A stretch of DNA of 64,000 nucleotides from Cyclina sinensis (GCA_012932295.1 JAAONU010000014.1:17972251-18036250), one strand, 5' to 3'; counted from the first letter of the stretch, positions 1 to 11,904 are shown. Notes: a model not told the origin generated them from the sequence alone. Translations and numbers: made by a program.

Positions 1-1256
1 TGTTATGAGACCAGGGCTCTTCACTTGGGAACTTTCTGATATTACAGAAAAATAACATAAATACATGAGCATAGTGAATTCTACCTATGACAATTATTTG
101 TTGTGGATGCTGTAAACTACATTTCAGACTTAAGTAAAGACAAATCTATGCATTTTACATCTTAATTGAAGACATACAGACAAATACCATGATTTCTTGT
201 ATCTCAAAAAAAATGTTTTTGTTGACGTTATTGCAATACGGTGCTCACTTGATTTCTACATTACAACCATCTGAGCAAAATGAAAAAAAGCTTACATTTA
301 CCAAAAAATGAAAAAGAAACCAAAGTCTGTGTAATGTCATTTTTTGTACTTATCAGATAAATACTTTATACAAAAAATTAAAAAAACATGAGAAAATGTT
401 AATGTGAAAATGGCACATGGGTTTTCTAGTAAATGTTAATGATAAATCTAATGCTACAATTCAAATAGCAACACATCATTTTCACCTAATATTACCATAC
501 ATATTTTCTAGGTATTTGCACTTCCTTATACATGTATATCAATCAAAACTTAACACTTAGGTGAATTAAAATTTTCTTTTACTTTTAAACAGGCTTCAGG
601 TCGTAATCTAGCCTAATGTATTAGGCTTAAAGTGTTGAACCAGTATATTGATCTGATATTTCATAGTTGTTCAACCTTTAAGCCTAATTTTAAACTGCAT
701 ATAACCGAGCGGATATCATTCGGCACGGTTTTTACCCGGTCCTGGTTATCTCTTAACCTAGAACACTGAGTATTCTGATTGCAAAATTTTGAATAAAATG
801 GTGGATTAATCAGGTACAAAATAAGTGTTTCAGTTCTATACTTATGTATTTGTGTGTTTTCTTGGATTACAGGATCAGGTATGAATTTAGTTATCATATT
901 TTATCATTTTTGCCTTAAACTCTGTGAACTGTTTGACAAACGAGCCATAAAAAGTGCCCAATCGCCTACGATTGGGCGAGTCCGCTTAGCCAGATGCAGA
1001 TCAAAGTGAGACGTAGAAGGTGAACAACTATAAAACATCAGCCTATAAAATGGGTTCACCTTCGGAGGCGAAATAGTGAGACTAGTCTTAATCCTCTTAT
1101 TTTCATAAATATTGTAACAGAATTTTCTCCTTGACCATTAAACATTACAGAATTTAATATTTCCAATGTGTGTTTATAAAAAATATGGCTACAAATAATA
1201 TTAGCTTTCTCTTAAAATTTTGACTTAATGTCTCAGAAAAACAACATATGAGCATT
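1..1256. other. AT-rich intronic stretch, no gene seen
   Basis: This is probably intron of the GLYR1-like gene. The only structures I see are two hairpins. One lies at 620-640 / 668-688, where ATTAGGCTTAAAG...GAAC meets its complement. The other is a 9-bp stem at about 958-980 (GCCCAATCG / CGATTGGGC). I found no exon on either strand. Confidence 0.5.
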
Positions 1257-2118
1257 GTCTACACCACAGGAGCTTGAAATTGAGTGTTTAGTCCTTCAAG
1301 ATTCAAAATGTATTTGTGGCTTCTACTCTGTATATAAAAACACAAGGAATGAAACGCCGCCTGTTCCGCCCACTAAGAACTCGGGTCGCATCAGCTAGCT
1401 TGCGCTCAGGTGCAGATATCTATCAGTCCTGCCACTCAGCAGACACTAAAACTAACTTAAACAAATCGCTTAATTTTTTCAGTACGCTACACAGGAGAAA
1501 ACAGCTGGTTTTCATGCATTTTTGAACAAAATCAGTTTGTCGCCGAAGCCATTGCGTGACGTTAAAGAATTCCCAAAAATTGTGGCAGTTTCCAAGGAAA
1601 ATCTATTTCAGGATTTAATAGATAGAAAGAATAAATGCAAAATCAAACTAAATAGATGCTTTTATACTGAAATAATGGTAAAATGCACTTCACAATTATT
1701 TTTGTGATGCATAAATTAAAAGTATAGTACAGAAAAGCTTCTCCAGTTCAAAACTGCTTTTGATCAAGAAATATTTTGGAGATTACAGTCCGCTCTATGA
1801 CGTCACGCAATGGCTTCGGCGACAAGCAAATTTTGTTGGAAATGCATGGAAAGCAGCGGTTTTCTACTAGTGTGTAGCGTGTTGACAACAATTAGTGAAT
1901 TGTTTTAGTTAGTTTTTGTGTCTGCTGAGTGACAGGACTGATAGATATCTGCACTTTTTCGCATTCTAGCTGATGAGACCCAAAATTCTTAATGGGCGGA
2001 GCAGGTGGCATTTCATTCCTTGTGTTTTTATAAATTATATACAGAAAAAGAAGCTAGATTAACAGTTTCGACTCTTGAATGACTAACAATACAATTTCAA
2101 GCTTCTGACAGTCCTGTG
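1257..2118. repeat. Foldback element with ~310-bp imperfect inverted arms
   Basis: The left arm (about 1257-1562) and right arm (about 1799-2118) are reverse complements with scattered mismatches and small indels. Shared blocks include GATATCTATCAGTCCTG, GAATGAAAcGCC and GCCGAAGCCATTGCGTGACG. A spacer of about 236 bp separates them. It lies in the visible part of the second intron of the GLYR1-like gene. No transposase coding is seen, so it is a non-autonomous foldback or long-TIR MITE. Confidence 0.8.
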
Positions 2119-2331
2119 TCTACACGAAGATTCAAAGCAAACAAAACAATTGTGTGTATAATCGATGTAGTTTTTAGGTCCTTCACTGTTATTATTTCCT
2201 CTAATATAAGGAAACACTCTCAGCAAATGCCTTTTACGAAATATTCTAAAAATTAAGATTATGAAAATTGTTTGTCTCTGTAGAGTTCTCTCCCTTGCTT
2301 GTCCCATTCAAACAAGACACTATCTTCATAC

Positions 2332-2368
2332 CTTTCCCGGCCAGGCAGGGAAGCTCTTCATCTTTGCC
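2332..2368 (-). CDS. GLYR1: Second exon of the GLYR1-like PWWP gene (37 nt)
   Basis: The acceptor is TTTACAG and the donor GTATGA. The exon supplies the last base of the Trp codon and then AKMKSFPAWPGK in frame with the exon at 2465-2499. The aromatic PWWP motif (here PAWP) completes the start of the methyl-lysine and DNA-binding barrel. No third exon was found between position 1 and 2331, so it must lie beyond the left edge. The exon is too short to appear as an ORF and was found by joining splice sites. Confidence 0.72.
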
Positions 2369-2464
2369 CTGTAAATACAAATTAAATACTAAATGAACTA
2401 TTCTTTACAGTTTACTTAAAGCTTTTAGATTGCGAAAATACTAGTTTAATATAAACAAACATAC

Positions 2465-2499
2465 CACACTAGATCGCCGATCTGCAACTTAGACGCCAT
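2465..2499 (-). CDS. GLYR1: First coding exon of a PWWP-domain gene, GLYR1-like
   Basis: The minus strand reads ATG then MASKLQIGDLV plus two bases of a tryptophan codon (35 nt), followed by a GTATGT donor. Joined to the exon at 2332-2368 it gives MASKLQIGDLVW-AKMKSFPAWPGK, the opening beta strands of a PWWP domain with its Pro-Ala-Trp-Pro core. GDLVW close to the initiator Met is typical of GLYR1/N-PAC proteins, which bind H3K36-methylated nucleosomes and carry a dehydrogenase-like C-terminal domain. The ATG sits in a Kozak-like CAAAGATGG context that also matches a YY1 site. The rest of the gene lies left of the window, so another PWWP protein remains possible. The reading frame and both splice sites are seen; the family name is inferred. 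Confidence 0.72.
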
Positions 2500-2640
2500 C
2501 TTTGTTTGGCTAGCGGAGAATTGTGGGTCAAGTGACAGGCGCGTGTTTTGAATTCTATAATACACTACCATACAGTTTTCCTTCAGTGGCTATTTCATGC
2601 ATGATCCGACTTGGCCAAAAATCCGTTCACACAGATATAG
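2500..2640 (-). promoter_or_regulatory. Probable promoter/5' UTR of the GLYR1-like gene
   Basis: Upstream of the ATG on the minus strand the sequence contains CCCACAATTCTCC, similar to the core of the ZNF143/THAP11 site (ACAATTCCC). The start codon itself lies in an AAGATGGCG YY1-like element. No TATA box is placed where it would be convincing. The combination suits a TATA-less housekeeping promoter, which fits a broadly expressed nuclear protein. This is motif resemblance only; no start site can be fixed from the sequence. Confidence 0.35.
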
Positions 2641-2984
2641 AACGAGGCGTTCGAAAAATTGATAGACAAATAAAGTATGAAAATGTACTGAATCATAATT
2701 AAAACCCTTACAACAGATGGGTTGTCTTCTTCGCATTCCAATTTGATACGTAAGGAATCACTTTGTATGATAACTTCAAGCTCTGTTGAAAGATGTTACA
2801 TAATTATTTATCAGACTCGCATGAACTTTGAGGTAGTTTTGAACGATAAATAGTGAGATATTACCTACCCGGAAACGAGAGTTGTGAGATAAGTGCTAGT
2901 TAAGGTCTTTAATGGGTATCAGAGTTCCATGGTTATCTCCAATGACGGATTTCTGTCTATCTATCTATTTGCGCTTATTTAACG

Positions 2985-3245
2985 TCGGTACCGGTTGCCT
3001 ATATGACCGACGCCCCCTGAAGAGATTAGTTATTTTATGTTGTGGGGGTAGTGCATGATACAGAAAGCATCCCATTCCAGAGACACCCCTGGTTCTTTTT
3101 CATACTCAGTGTATAGCACTGATACATGGGACCTCGGTTTAAAGTCTCATCCGAAAGACTATTTGTAATGTTAGTGGACTGGGAGCGGGGGATCGAACTC
3201 AGGACCCCTGCTTTACCAGTCCAGCACGGATTTCTTTCAGACCGA
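2985..3245 (-). repeat. tRNA-derived SINE, minus strand
   Basis: On the minus strand it starts with a tRNA-like head whose B box is GAGTTCGATCCCC. A body with GAGACTTTAAACCGAGGTCC and TCTCTGGAATGGGATGCTTT follows. It ends near the GGGGCGTCGGTCATAT block. The same body occurs at 20628-20895 and, diverged, at 20930-21130, so this is a family with at least three copies in the window. Confidence 0.75.
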
Positions 3246-3928
3246 CCCGTTTTTAATCTTGTGATTTGCCGCGAGTTATTCGATGGAACAAAAATCTCAT
3301 TGGCTAATATTACAAGTTTGAGAAAGGCCGCAATGATCAGAAAACACACAAACCTATCTTTGGTGCACAACTAGCTAAAGAGACTTCAGCGAACAGGTTT
3401 TATAGTATCGCTAGACCTGTTCGCTGAAGCCAATCCTGTATCGAAAGTCAACCAGAACTGTGACATATTTATGTCACGCTGTAATTTAATAAATTTGCGT
3501 TATCTGGACAAAATCTCTACACATACAGGTAACTCAATTTATTTTGCACACTTCAGTCTATGTTTGTGAATAAAAAAAGGTTTTATCGATGGAATAAAAC
3601 CTCAAAGTTTATCAGCTCGGTTAAATGTGAAATTCGCCGCCATTGCTGTCCTATCGTGTGACTTGCGAGACTTTACGTTCAGGTACCTTCGCGTGGTTTT
3701 ATTTCTGGAGAGAACAATGAATAGATACAAAATTTATTTGTTTATCAAATGGTGTAATTTATTTGACCCAATTTTGATTAAATAAGGGTGATTTTTAATA
3801 GTTATTTATTTACTGTTCATAAACTGTCATAATTCTGGTAGCGTTTGCAAATGGGGTTGACCCATAACTTTACTGTCGCGCAACGTCAAAAATCATAAAA
3901 GCGACATATAAAGTTATGGAAGCCAGAA
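3246..3928. other. Gene-free stretch with a perfect 15-bp hairpin
   Basis: The arms 3384-3398 (CTTCAGCGAACAGGT) and 3415-3429 are perfect reverse complements with a 16-base loop. No gene is supported in the rest of the stretch. Confidence 0.5.
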
Positions 3929-4990
3929 CTAGTGCACAACATGAAGTTTTGTAACTCTACAGATACTGAGCAAGTACTTCGGAGATATTAGATGATATTT
4001 CTTTAACATGATATGGTGTAGGGAGTCAGGATCCATAGCTTTTGAGGCATTTAACTTATTAAGTAGCTTTTCGATTCCTTTCGGTTTAACTGTTATTTTA
4101 TCCATAACATTTGACACCCATTTCATACAAGGTGCTTGGGAAAATTCAGTTTTAGTGAAGACACTGGTGAATTGTTCATTTAATATTTTTGCTTTATCTT
4201 CATCACTATTTCGTTACTATTGATCCAATTTTATCTTTGAGTTAGGGGATTCCAGATTGTTCTGACTTTTGTCCGTTTATACATTTCTAGAAGGGTTTAG
4301 CATCATCTTTATTATCACCAATCAAGTTATTTATGTAGTTATCGTGAGAATTTTGTACTTCAGATTTTACCATTTGACACAAGCTTTGTCATTTTTCTTT
4401 AGTCTATCACTTCCAGACTTTTGTAGTTCGCATTAGTTCTGTTCCTTCGTTTTATAAGCAGTTTGATTTTGTTTGATATCCATGGTAATGACTTGGATCC
4501 TTTGTTCACTTTAGTTGGTATGTTTTTCTTAACACTTTCATTTATAGCTTCTTTTAGTAAAGTCAAGTTTTTCTCAAGGCTACCACTGTTTTGGTATCTG
4601 TTGAAGTATTTATCTTTACTGAAGTCTGAGATTCCTTTCGAATTTCATTGTAGTAACCTTTGGAATATAGAAGACAAGTCCTTCAAGGCTGCTTCTTATA
4701 TGGTTTGAAACAAGTAAAAGTACCCATAATGGCATCATGATCACTAAACTTATCTGGAGATTCAATGTTTTTGAATTGGTCAGGAGTAGTTGTTATAAAG
4801 AAATTCAGTAAGATACTATCTCTGGTTGAGGAATTTATTCATTGTTCTGCACAGTTTTCATTTAGAATGCCAATATGCACTTGCCCTTCATGGTCTGATA
4901 AAGCATTTTCTGTGGATTTATTCATTTTACAAGTCAATTTGATTACAAGATTAATTTTGATGCAAAGCATCAAAGGCGGCGCACATGGTT
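3929..4990 (-). mobile_element. Decayed non-LTR retrotransposon fragment (APE endonuclease to RT fingers)
   Basis: Reading the minus strand in shifting frames gives SPDKFSDHDAIMGTF, the SDH motif of an APE endonuclease. Next comes LPWISNKIKLLIKRRNR, the linker common to RTE/CR1/Jockey-type LINEs. Last is GIEKLLNKLNASKA-MDPD, the start of the reverse transcriptase fingers. The palm domain with its catalytic aspartates is absent. Stop codons and frameshifts are frequent, so this copy is truncated at its 3' end and dead. The clade cannot be named from this much. Confidence 0.8.
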
Positions 4991-4999
4991 TTGAAATAA

Positions 5000-6599
5000 G
5001 ATAAATAATAAGTGTATAAATTAACCTAAACAATTGTACACGTGTGTAGTACATGTTGTACATTTTGATGATATAATCAAGTTATGTACAGATGGGATGT
5101 AAAAAGATTTTAAAGGGGGACATTTGAATTATATACATGTTTCAATCACTTATATTGAAGTTGTGAAATCATGTGAATTCACTTTTCTTCAACAAAATGA
5201 CCAGATATGAATGACTATATTCTCATAAAAAATCATTTGATCTTTCACTTTTTATGAAAATTGCATATTGTCTCCCTTTAAAATTAAAAATTGGGATAAT
5301 AATCAAGTGTCCTTCGTCTGCGACACAGTTCAGCAGTTGAATATTCCAAATGTCTACTTTTGCTTTATTTCAACAATCTATACCCTTTTAATGATTTTTA
5401 GTCTGTTTAAATCCTACTGTTATGTGTCTTTTTCTATTCTATCCTGGATGCGCAACCATGATAGACAGGATATAATCCAATTTTTACAAACACAGATTTT
5501 CAATCTATTTCTTGAAGAAATGTTATGTTTTCATTGTTTGTATTGTATGCATGAAGAAAATACCATCACACATGCACATGCAGTGGTCATAAGCCTTCAA
5601 CGTACATTAAATACTATACTTTATATAGATTTGCTGCGATTGACCAAGGAACATTTTGGAACCATCAATAGCAAATTAAGTAAATTGAAACAAGGATGAC
5701 TTCAGTGATCGGAAAGTTTGAAAAGGGTTGCTAAGTTTACTTTCCAAAGTTTCTAGGCAGCCGAAGAAATGTCAAAATTTCAAATTTAAACCTTGAATGA
5801 CAATTCCAAGAATATGTTTTTCTTCCCACAGAAAATGAGAATTTGAGATCCATGGAAGGTTATTTCTGTAGAAGAGAACTGTAGAAGAGAATGCTCTTTA
5901 TAAATTATTTAAAATCACCTCGTAATCTTGCTTTTTCCCCAGTCTGTGTTTTAGAGAAAATTATATCTAAGGAATTTATCGTCTCTAGTAGGAAACGGGA
6001 AACGAAGTTTTGTGTAGCAATAGCGGTAATACAGTGTGTGTATTTCTGAAATTGGAACAAAGAGAGCTGCCGACCTGACAGTGCTTCTACTAAATATTTT
6101 CTTGTATGCATAATATTCCCAGATTTGGTGAAAAATATACCAAAATACTTGTCCCTGAAGGTGTGTTGTCGATTTTGAAATAACAATTCGTATGTTATCG
6201 ACATCCAAAAAATAAACCCTTACATGTAGTATCTTTGTTCGAATTCCACATTTCACAGTATGGTAAAACATCATTTCAAATATTTTTAATTTGTCTGCAC
6301 TAGATAACACACAAAGTACAACTTGTACTTTATCATATTCATGATTTAACGGTTTAGTGGCGTAGTGAACAGATATGTTTTTTTGTAACTATAACAACTG
6401 AATTGACTCCAGCAAAGTAAGAATGTTTTTCAAATTCATCCTTGTGTCTGTATTCACAAAGACAGACTCATATCTGTATTATTGCATTAAAACGACAGAT
6501 TTTATACAATTTCTATTTTCAAGTTAGTTTATACAAATCAACTTTATTTCGATTGTGACGAAAGCTTTTAGCTAATAGAATCATTCTCAAATCCGTCCC
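5000..6599. other. AT-rich stretch without a recognisable gene
   Basis: It holds one 143-codon plus-strand ORF (5268-5699). The composition follows the AT-rich background and I recognise no domain in it. No repeat or RNA gene stands out. Confidence 0.4.
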
Positions 6600-6604
6600 T
6601 AGAA

Positions 6605-6755
6605 CCAACCAGTGCTAAGTAATGAGAATAAAGTTTCTTGCTTAAGGTAATTAACCGATGCTGACACGGCCGCTTACGGGGTTTTAACTCGTGTCTTGAC
6701 TAGCGATCCTTAGAATACAAGTCCGACCTTTTAACCATTCGGCTTCACCTTTCTT
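6605..6755 (-). repeat. tRNA-like SINE head, minus strand
   Basis: The minus strand reads GGTGAAGCCGAATGGTTAAA (A-box-like), then CGAGTTAAAACCCCG (B-box-like). A tail with GAAACTTTATTCTCATTAC follows. The head does not fold as a clean modern tRNA, and the tail links it to a SINE. It differs from the SINE family at 2985-3245. Confidence 0.55.
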
Positions 6756-6759
6756 TATA

Positions 6760-7213
6760 TAGCTATAGTTGAAAGAATTAACAAAGATTTGCATTTCAGA
6801 TTAAGTAGCAACACACTGCTAGATACATGCAGTGAATACACAAGTACTTTCAGCGCTTTGATTTGTTTTGGGGAAAGTCATTAAATTTGTAATTTTTGCA
6901 TCTAAAACTTTTAATTAAAAATACAAACTTACCTGATTTGGATCAAATTATTTTTAAAATTAATAAATACGATTTATGAAGTAACATATTTTAAGTGATG
7001 TACAGAATAATCGGATTTTTTTACATTGATAATGATCCAAGATTCTCCCAAATTGATTACGTCAGCGCATGGTACAAAATGAAACTCTATTCCAATATAG
7101 GCGTCGCCGTTCTCGGCGCCGCCAATAATTTAAGTCACCAAGAATGTGTATTTCTGGTTGTCTTTTATATTTTACGTTTCCTCTAACTGAGTCAAACTGA
7201 GATTTTAGATGAT
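6760..7213. other. Unassigned stretch
   Basis: I see no gene. A short GC-rich island (about 7058-7125) contains a CRE-like TTACGTCA and GGCGCCGCC, but no reading frame starts convincingly beside it. Confidence 0.3.
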
Positions 7214-7216
7214 AAA

Positions 7217-9570
7217 TGTGGAACTGCATACGCATATGGCATACGATATAACTAGCGCAAATTCTATTCGCCGTTATGAAGTTTCTATCACATTGATGTT
7301 ACTTTCTTACCATAGTCCGTCTGGGAGCATCAAGAAATAAAACTTTCACCGTTTGCAGGCCTAAACTACATTTTGAACTATAAATTCTTTAAGTATATAC
7401 AAAGCACACAAGCCAATCTTCGGTGTTCAACATGATTTTTGTTACCCTACAGATTTCTTATCGAAAAAGATCATCGTACATTTCAAGCGACGGATTGTTG
7501 ACAAAAACACGATCCGTGTGGGAGCATAGAGTAGGTGAACGATGACGTAGTATCCCACTATTGCAAGGGATAGGACCTAAATCATGTAGCTCGGTGCTTT
7601 AAGCGAGAAAAACGTGTAGTCTATGACTAATGTCGTCAGTTTTCGCGTAAATATTCAGGAATTTGGATAAATTATCAACAGCTATGGGGATGTTCTTGGA
7701 ATATTTGTATAATGTATACGACTAGTACCTAGCCATATATATATGCTAACTGTAACTGCTATTTGACAGAAGAAGAAATGTGTTACAAAAAAGTTATTGA
7801 AGGGATGCCAACAAAGGTGTCCAATTTTTTGTGTGATTCTGCAATATTTTGCTTCGTTTTTTCAGCTTAACCAACAATTTTGCGCCATCAAAATGATATT
7901 TTAAGTAAACAGGAACAGAATTAAACATTTACAACCAGTTAGGAACATACATAATGCATCAATGTTCGATTTGTTTAACTTGAAGACAATAAATGTGTAG
8001 TTTGAGTCACTTTAAGGCCATATTGTGTAACCTCGGTTCTTTCATAACTACATACCGGTATTCTAATACATAAAATATCTTTCTGTCACTAGCATATTGG
8101 TTAAATTTAACTCTTATTTTGTACTATAATCATACTCAAAACCAGTGTTTGTCCAATTTAAAGGCATTACATTAACTACACATGGTGATTTTATAAAGTG
8201 AAAGCAATCGAATGTCTTTTGATACAACCGCAGTTAACGTTCAATGTATGTATTCGTTCAAGATTGTTTTACAGTTAAATAAATGTTAACGATAAACAAT
8301 TCTTACAGTTGTGAGTTGAAGCAATAATTTAATATCATAATCAGATTTTGTTTGATTTCCAGCGAGAATTAAAAGATTAAAAAGATTAGAATATTTTAGC
8401 ACATATTCACCTTGGAATTGTAGATGCCAGAATGATAAACTCTATACACTGAAACTTGGGGCAACAGCTCATAATAAAATATCATAGTAAAATAGCATTA
8501 TGACATATACTTACAAGCTATTCATACATACCATACATGAGAAGTAAATAGATCCTCCAAAGATAACTTACTTTTTTTTACAAATACAGAATTAAGTCTC
8601 GGATGTATTAAGATACCAGACGGCTTGGAGATAAGGGAGGTTAGAAAGTCCTTTTTGATTTTATAAATATAATGTTTGCATGTATGTAATATCTACAAAA
8701 TTGTCAATTTTGATTTTTTAAAATAAAATCTGCAGACTTGTGGTCAAGTCATAACCTTTCATATTTTAAAATTTACTTGTAATATTGTATTTGTATCTGA
8801 CAATGAAAAGCACCACATAACCTTCCAGCCTTAAAATCTCAAGTGTTCAAATTCATAATCATCTTAGCTTAAAAAAGGAAATACTTCTGTTTTTTTTTTA
8901 TCAGAAACATAAAGTTAAATATACAAACAGAACTCTTTGTAAAAATTTTAAACATGCTTAACTTTAACATCAATAAAGAACCGAGGTTACACAATATGGT
9001 CTTAAAGTGACCCAAACAACACGTTTATTGTCTTCAAGTTAAACAAATCGAACATAGATGCATTATGTATGTTCCTAACTGGTTGTAAATGTTTAATTCT
9101 GTTCCTGTTCACTTAAAATATCATTTTGATGGCGCAAAATTGTTGGTAAAGCTGAAAAAAACGAAGCAAAATATTGCAGATTCACACAAAAAATGGGACA
9201 CCTTTGTTGGCATCCCTTCAATAACTTTTTTGTAACACATTTCTTCTTCTGTCAAATATCAGCTACAGTTAGAATACATATATGGCTAGGTACTAGTCGT
9301 ATGCATTATACAAATATTCCAAGAACATCCCCATAGCTGTTGATAATTTATCCAAATTCCTGAATATTTACGCGAAAACTGACGACCTTAGTCATAGACT
9401 ACACGTTTTTCTCGCTTAAAGCACCGAGCTACATGATTTAGGTCCTACCCCTTGTATTGATTGTCGTATGCGCGTGCATTGTAAAAGAAGTAAGAAGCGC
9501 GAAAGCAAAAACACGGCGAATAGAATTTACCATGTATATATCGTATACTTTATGCGTATGTAGTTCCACA
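7217..9570. mobile_element. Long inverted-repeat element (~2.35 kb)
   Basis: Outer arms 7217-7274 and 9513-9570 share TGTGGAACT-CATACGCAT and ATTCTATTCGCCG in inverse orientation. Inner arms 7562-8040 and 8977-9458 are about 480 bp each and run from AGGACCTAAATCATGTAGCTCGGTGC to CCTCGGTTCTTTC with high identity. The spacer (8041-8976) is AT-rich with no coding seen. The left side carries about 285 bp between its outer and inner arm, against about 55 bp on the right, which suggests an insertion or deletion after formation. It behaves like a non-autonomous foldback or long-TIR DNA element. Confidence 0.8.
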
Positions 9571-9593
9571 GAGTGAATGGACAGCGAACGATG

Positions 9594-9678
9594 TCTCTTA
9601 TCAGTTATTTGTTACTATTAATAGATTTCAAAACAATAACATTCAATGTTCCTATAGTAACAAGTAACTGATAAGAGA
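9594..9678. repeat. 25-bp hairpin
   Basis: Arms 9594-9618 and 9654-9678 (TCTCTTATCAGTTATTTGTT...) are reverse complements with one mismatch and a 35-base loop. It could be a small MITE or a terminal hairpin of the adjacent element. Confidence 0.65.
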
Positions 9679-9679
9679 T

Positions 9680-10410
9680 ACAGGTAACCTTTTGAAGGTT
9701 GGCAAAAACATGGCGGTTGATAAAAATGCAAAACATAGTGATTTTGTTATTACAGTTACAAAGTCATTTTTCATCAAATATTTCAATATTTTATATCATT
9801 TAAAAGGTCTGTAAACTCATATTTTAGATATTTAAAAAATAATTGTCAAAACTGTTTACTTTTTTGCTTGTAAATGGTTAAACATAGTGCATCTGAGCTG
9901 CTAGAAAAATGCTGAAATAGCAGGTATAAATTAGTTTAGTTTTCTTCTTAAAAAGCAAAAATTCAAAATCTGCTTATATTTTCAAAATATGAATTTAAAG
10001 AGCTTTCAAATGATATAAGAATCTTAAAATTCGGCTGACAAACAAAAAAGTTATCTAAAGTTAAAAATTCTGCTGCTATCAAATGTATATAAATATTGGT
10101 TCTCTTTGCCAACCAGTAGTTCAGCTATATTTTGGTAACAGGTACTTGTGATGTCATCAGTCAATGTGCCTATAAAGACCTCGTATGTAAGTGTATGAAT
10201 ACACCAAATGGTAATTCGCCCCGGCTTTAATAAAAATATAAACAAACATGGCAGAACTCAAGCAGTGTTTGTCTTATGCATTAGAAAAAAAATGAAAATA
10301 AATGTTAATTTAAAGTATAAAGAGGTAGAGGCTTTTAGAAATGTTTTCAATTTAGCTGACACCACATGTATTATAAAATAGTCCAATATGGCGCCTACCA
10401 TATTATTTCC
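9680..10410. other. AT-rich stretch, nothing recognised
   Basis: No open frame, RNA gene or repeat boundary is supported here. Confidence 0.35.
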
Positions 10411-10411
10411 G

Positions 10412-10720
10412 AGGTGACTTTTATTGAAGTCGCCCGAGGTGTTCCGAATGACTTTTATTGAAGTCGCCCGAGGTGTTCCGAATGTGTCGTATGTGCAGGC
10501 ACTGTAAAAGAAGTAAGTAGCGCGAAAGTGGGAATTTGCTCTGAGTAGAGCACACAGTTTGAAAGGTTGTAACTGGGTAATGTATCGACCGATTTTCGTT
10601 CAGCATGCACATGACAGGAAAGAAACAGTGATCTGTTTCCTCCGTTACATTGTCGTATATGTTTGCATTGTAAAAGAAATAGTATCGCGAAATCGGAAAT
10701 TTGCTGTGTGTAGCTCGCTC
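10412..10720. repeat. Short direct repeats
   Basis: GACTTTTATTGAAGTCGCCC followed by GAGGTGTTCCGAATG occurs twice in tandem (about 10415-10485). A separate motif, GTCGTATGtGCaGGCAcTGTAAAAG, recurs at about 10488 and 10651, and also at about 9464 next to the long inverted repeat. The pattern suggests debris of one repeated family. Confidence 0.5.
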
Positions 10721-10759
10721 AACTTGGAGGAATGTGATACGCTAATGGTAATGATTCAG

Positions 10760-11389
10760 AGCTAAAGAAGTAGAGGTCATTCCTGGTGTTAGGTGGATTA
10801 TTACTTTTGGCTACTTTAACTGTTCGCTAAACATTATTTCATAGCTATGAACTTATTATAACAGTAAATTATTTTCCTAAGAGGAATGGGAAGTCAGTTT
10901 GTCTGCGAGAGGAGCCTTCTGCTTTTCGAAGAGTAACGAGTCTTCTGTATTAAATTCAACCTCAGGAAAAAGGTCTTAACAAAGATAATTATCTTCATAT
11001 TGAAATATAACCCTGATTTTGAAAAGAAGGCGCCCTAAAAGATCGGCTGTATGTGGTTGATGATGGTGCCAACTCTGATGTAAATTTCGGACTCATTTTA
11101 TAGATGATATGCAGACTGAATGTCATATCATCGGTCATGATTTCGGAAACCCGTCCCCCCAAACAACCATAGAGGAGTTTTCAGTAACATTTCACCTTCC
11201 AGACCTTCGGTAGGAGTATTGTTTTAAACCCGAGAAACAGTCATCGAGCGGGATTACGATAAGTTGCAAAAACTTGTTTTTGAAAATATGTACTAGTACT
11301 CCGTCAAATAAACAGTAGAAACTGTAGAAAGGGTGACCAAGACCAAGACCATTAAAACATTGACAGTGTATTTGACAACTTTTATTCTA
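10760..11389. other. Unassigned stretch
   Basis: No gene or defined repeat is recognised. Confidence 0.3.
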
Positions 11390-11490
11390 CAAAAAAATGA
11401 ATTTGCGCGAAATTACGTCCGCGCGAAATAGTCATTTTCGGCGTTTGCGCGAACTTTCGTGCCAGCAAAATTAAGTGATACCACAGTATG
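11390..11490. repeat. GCGCGAAAT-rich MITE end
   Basis: The block has repeated GCGCGAA motifs and ends in AAGTGATACCACAGTA. The inverse form TACTGT...AGTGGATATTTTCGC is found at 56430, in an intron of the large gene. The two appear to be ends of related non-autonomous DNA elements. Confidence 0.4.
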
Positions 11491-11904
11491 TTTAAACTAA
11501 TTCAAAGATACTCATAACAAAATTAATTTAAAATCAGGAAGAATTTGCCTTTGATTTTGTCATTAACTTAGTGAGGTCTTCAATGGGACAGCTAGGCCAT
11601 GTTAGGTCAAGTGATAATGACCACTTGTAAATCGCAGTTTTCTGAGTTATACGTTTGAATCTAACCATAATGTAATTTAGTTTGAAGGTGGAAGTATCCG
11701 TCTATACTAATATGTAAACTTTCAAAAACAAACATTACCAATCTTTTTACCTAAAACTTCTATTGTGACAAAAGCTTCAATCACAATAAATCGAGAATAA
11801 AGTTGAATAATTGAAAAAAATCATAACAAGCCCAATAATAAATTAAATTTACGGTATATTTTCATTACATTGATTTTAAAGTTGAAAGAAAACTTTGCTT
11901 CTAC

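Noticed and set aside
3602..3643. Minus-strand ATGGCGGCG start (MAANFTFNRADKL, then stop) in a GC-richer patch
   Set aside because: Only 13 codons, no convincing donor before the stop and no downstream exon found.
5268..5699. 143-codon plus-strand ORF
   Set aside because: Composition follows AT-rich background, no domain or splice context; not supported as a gene.
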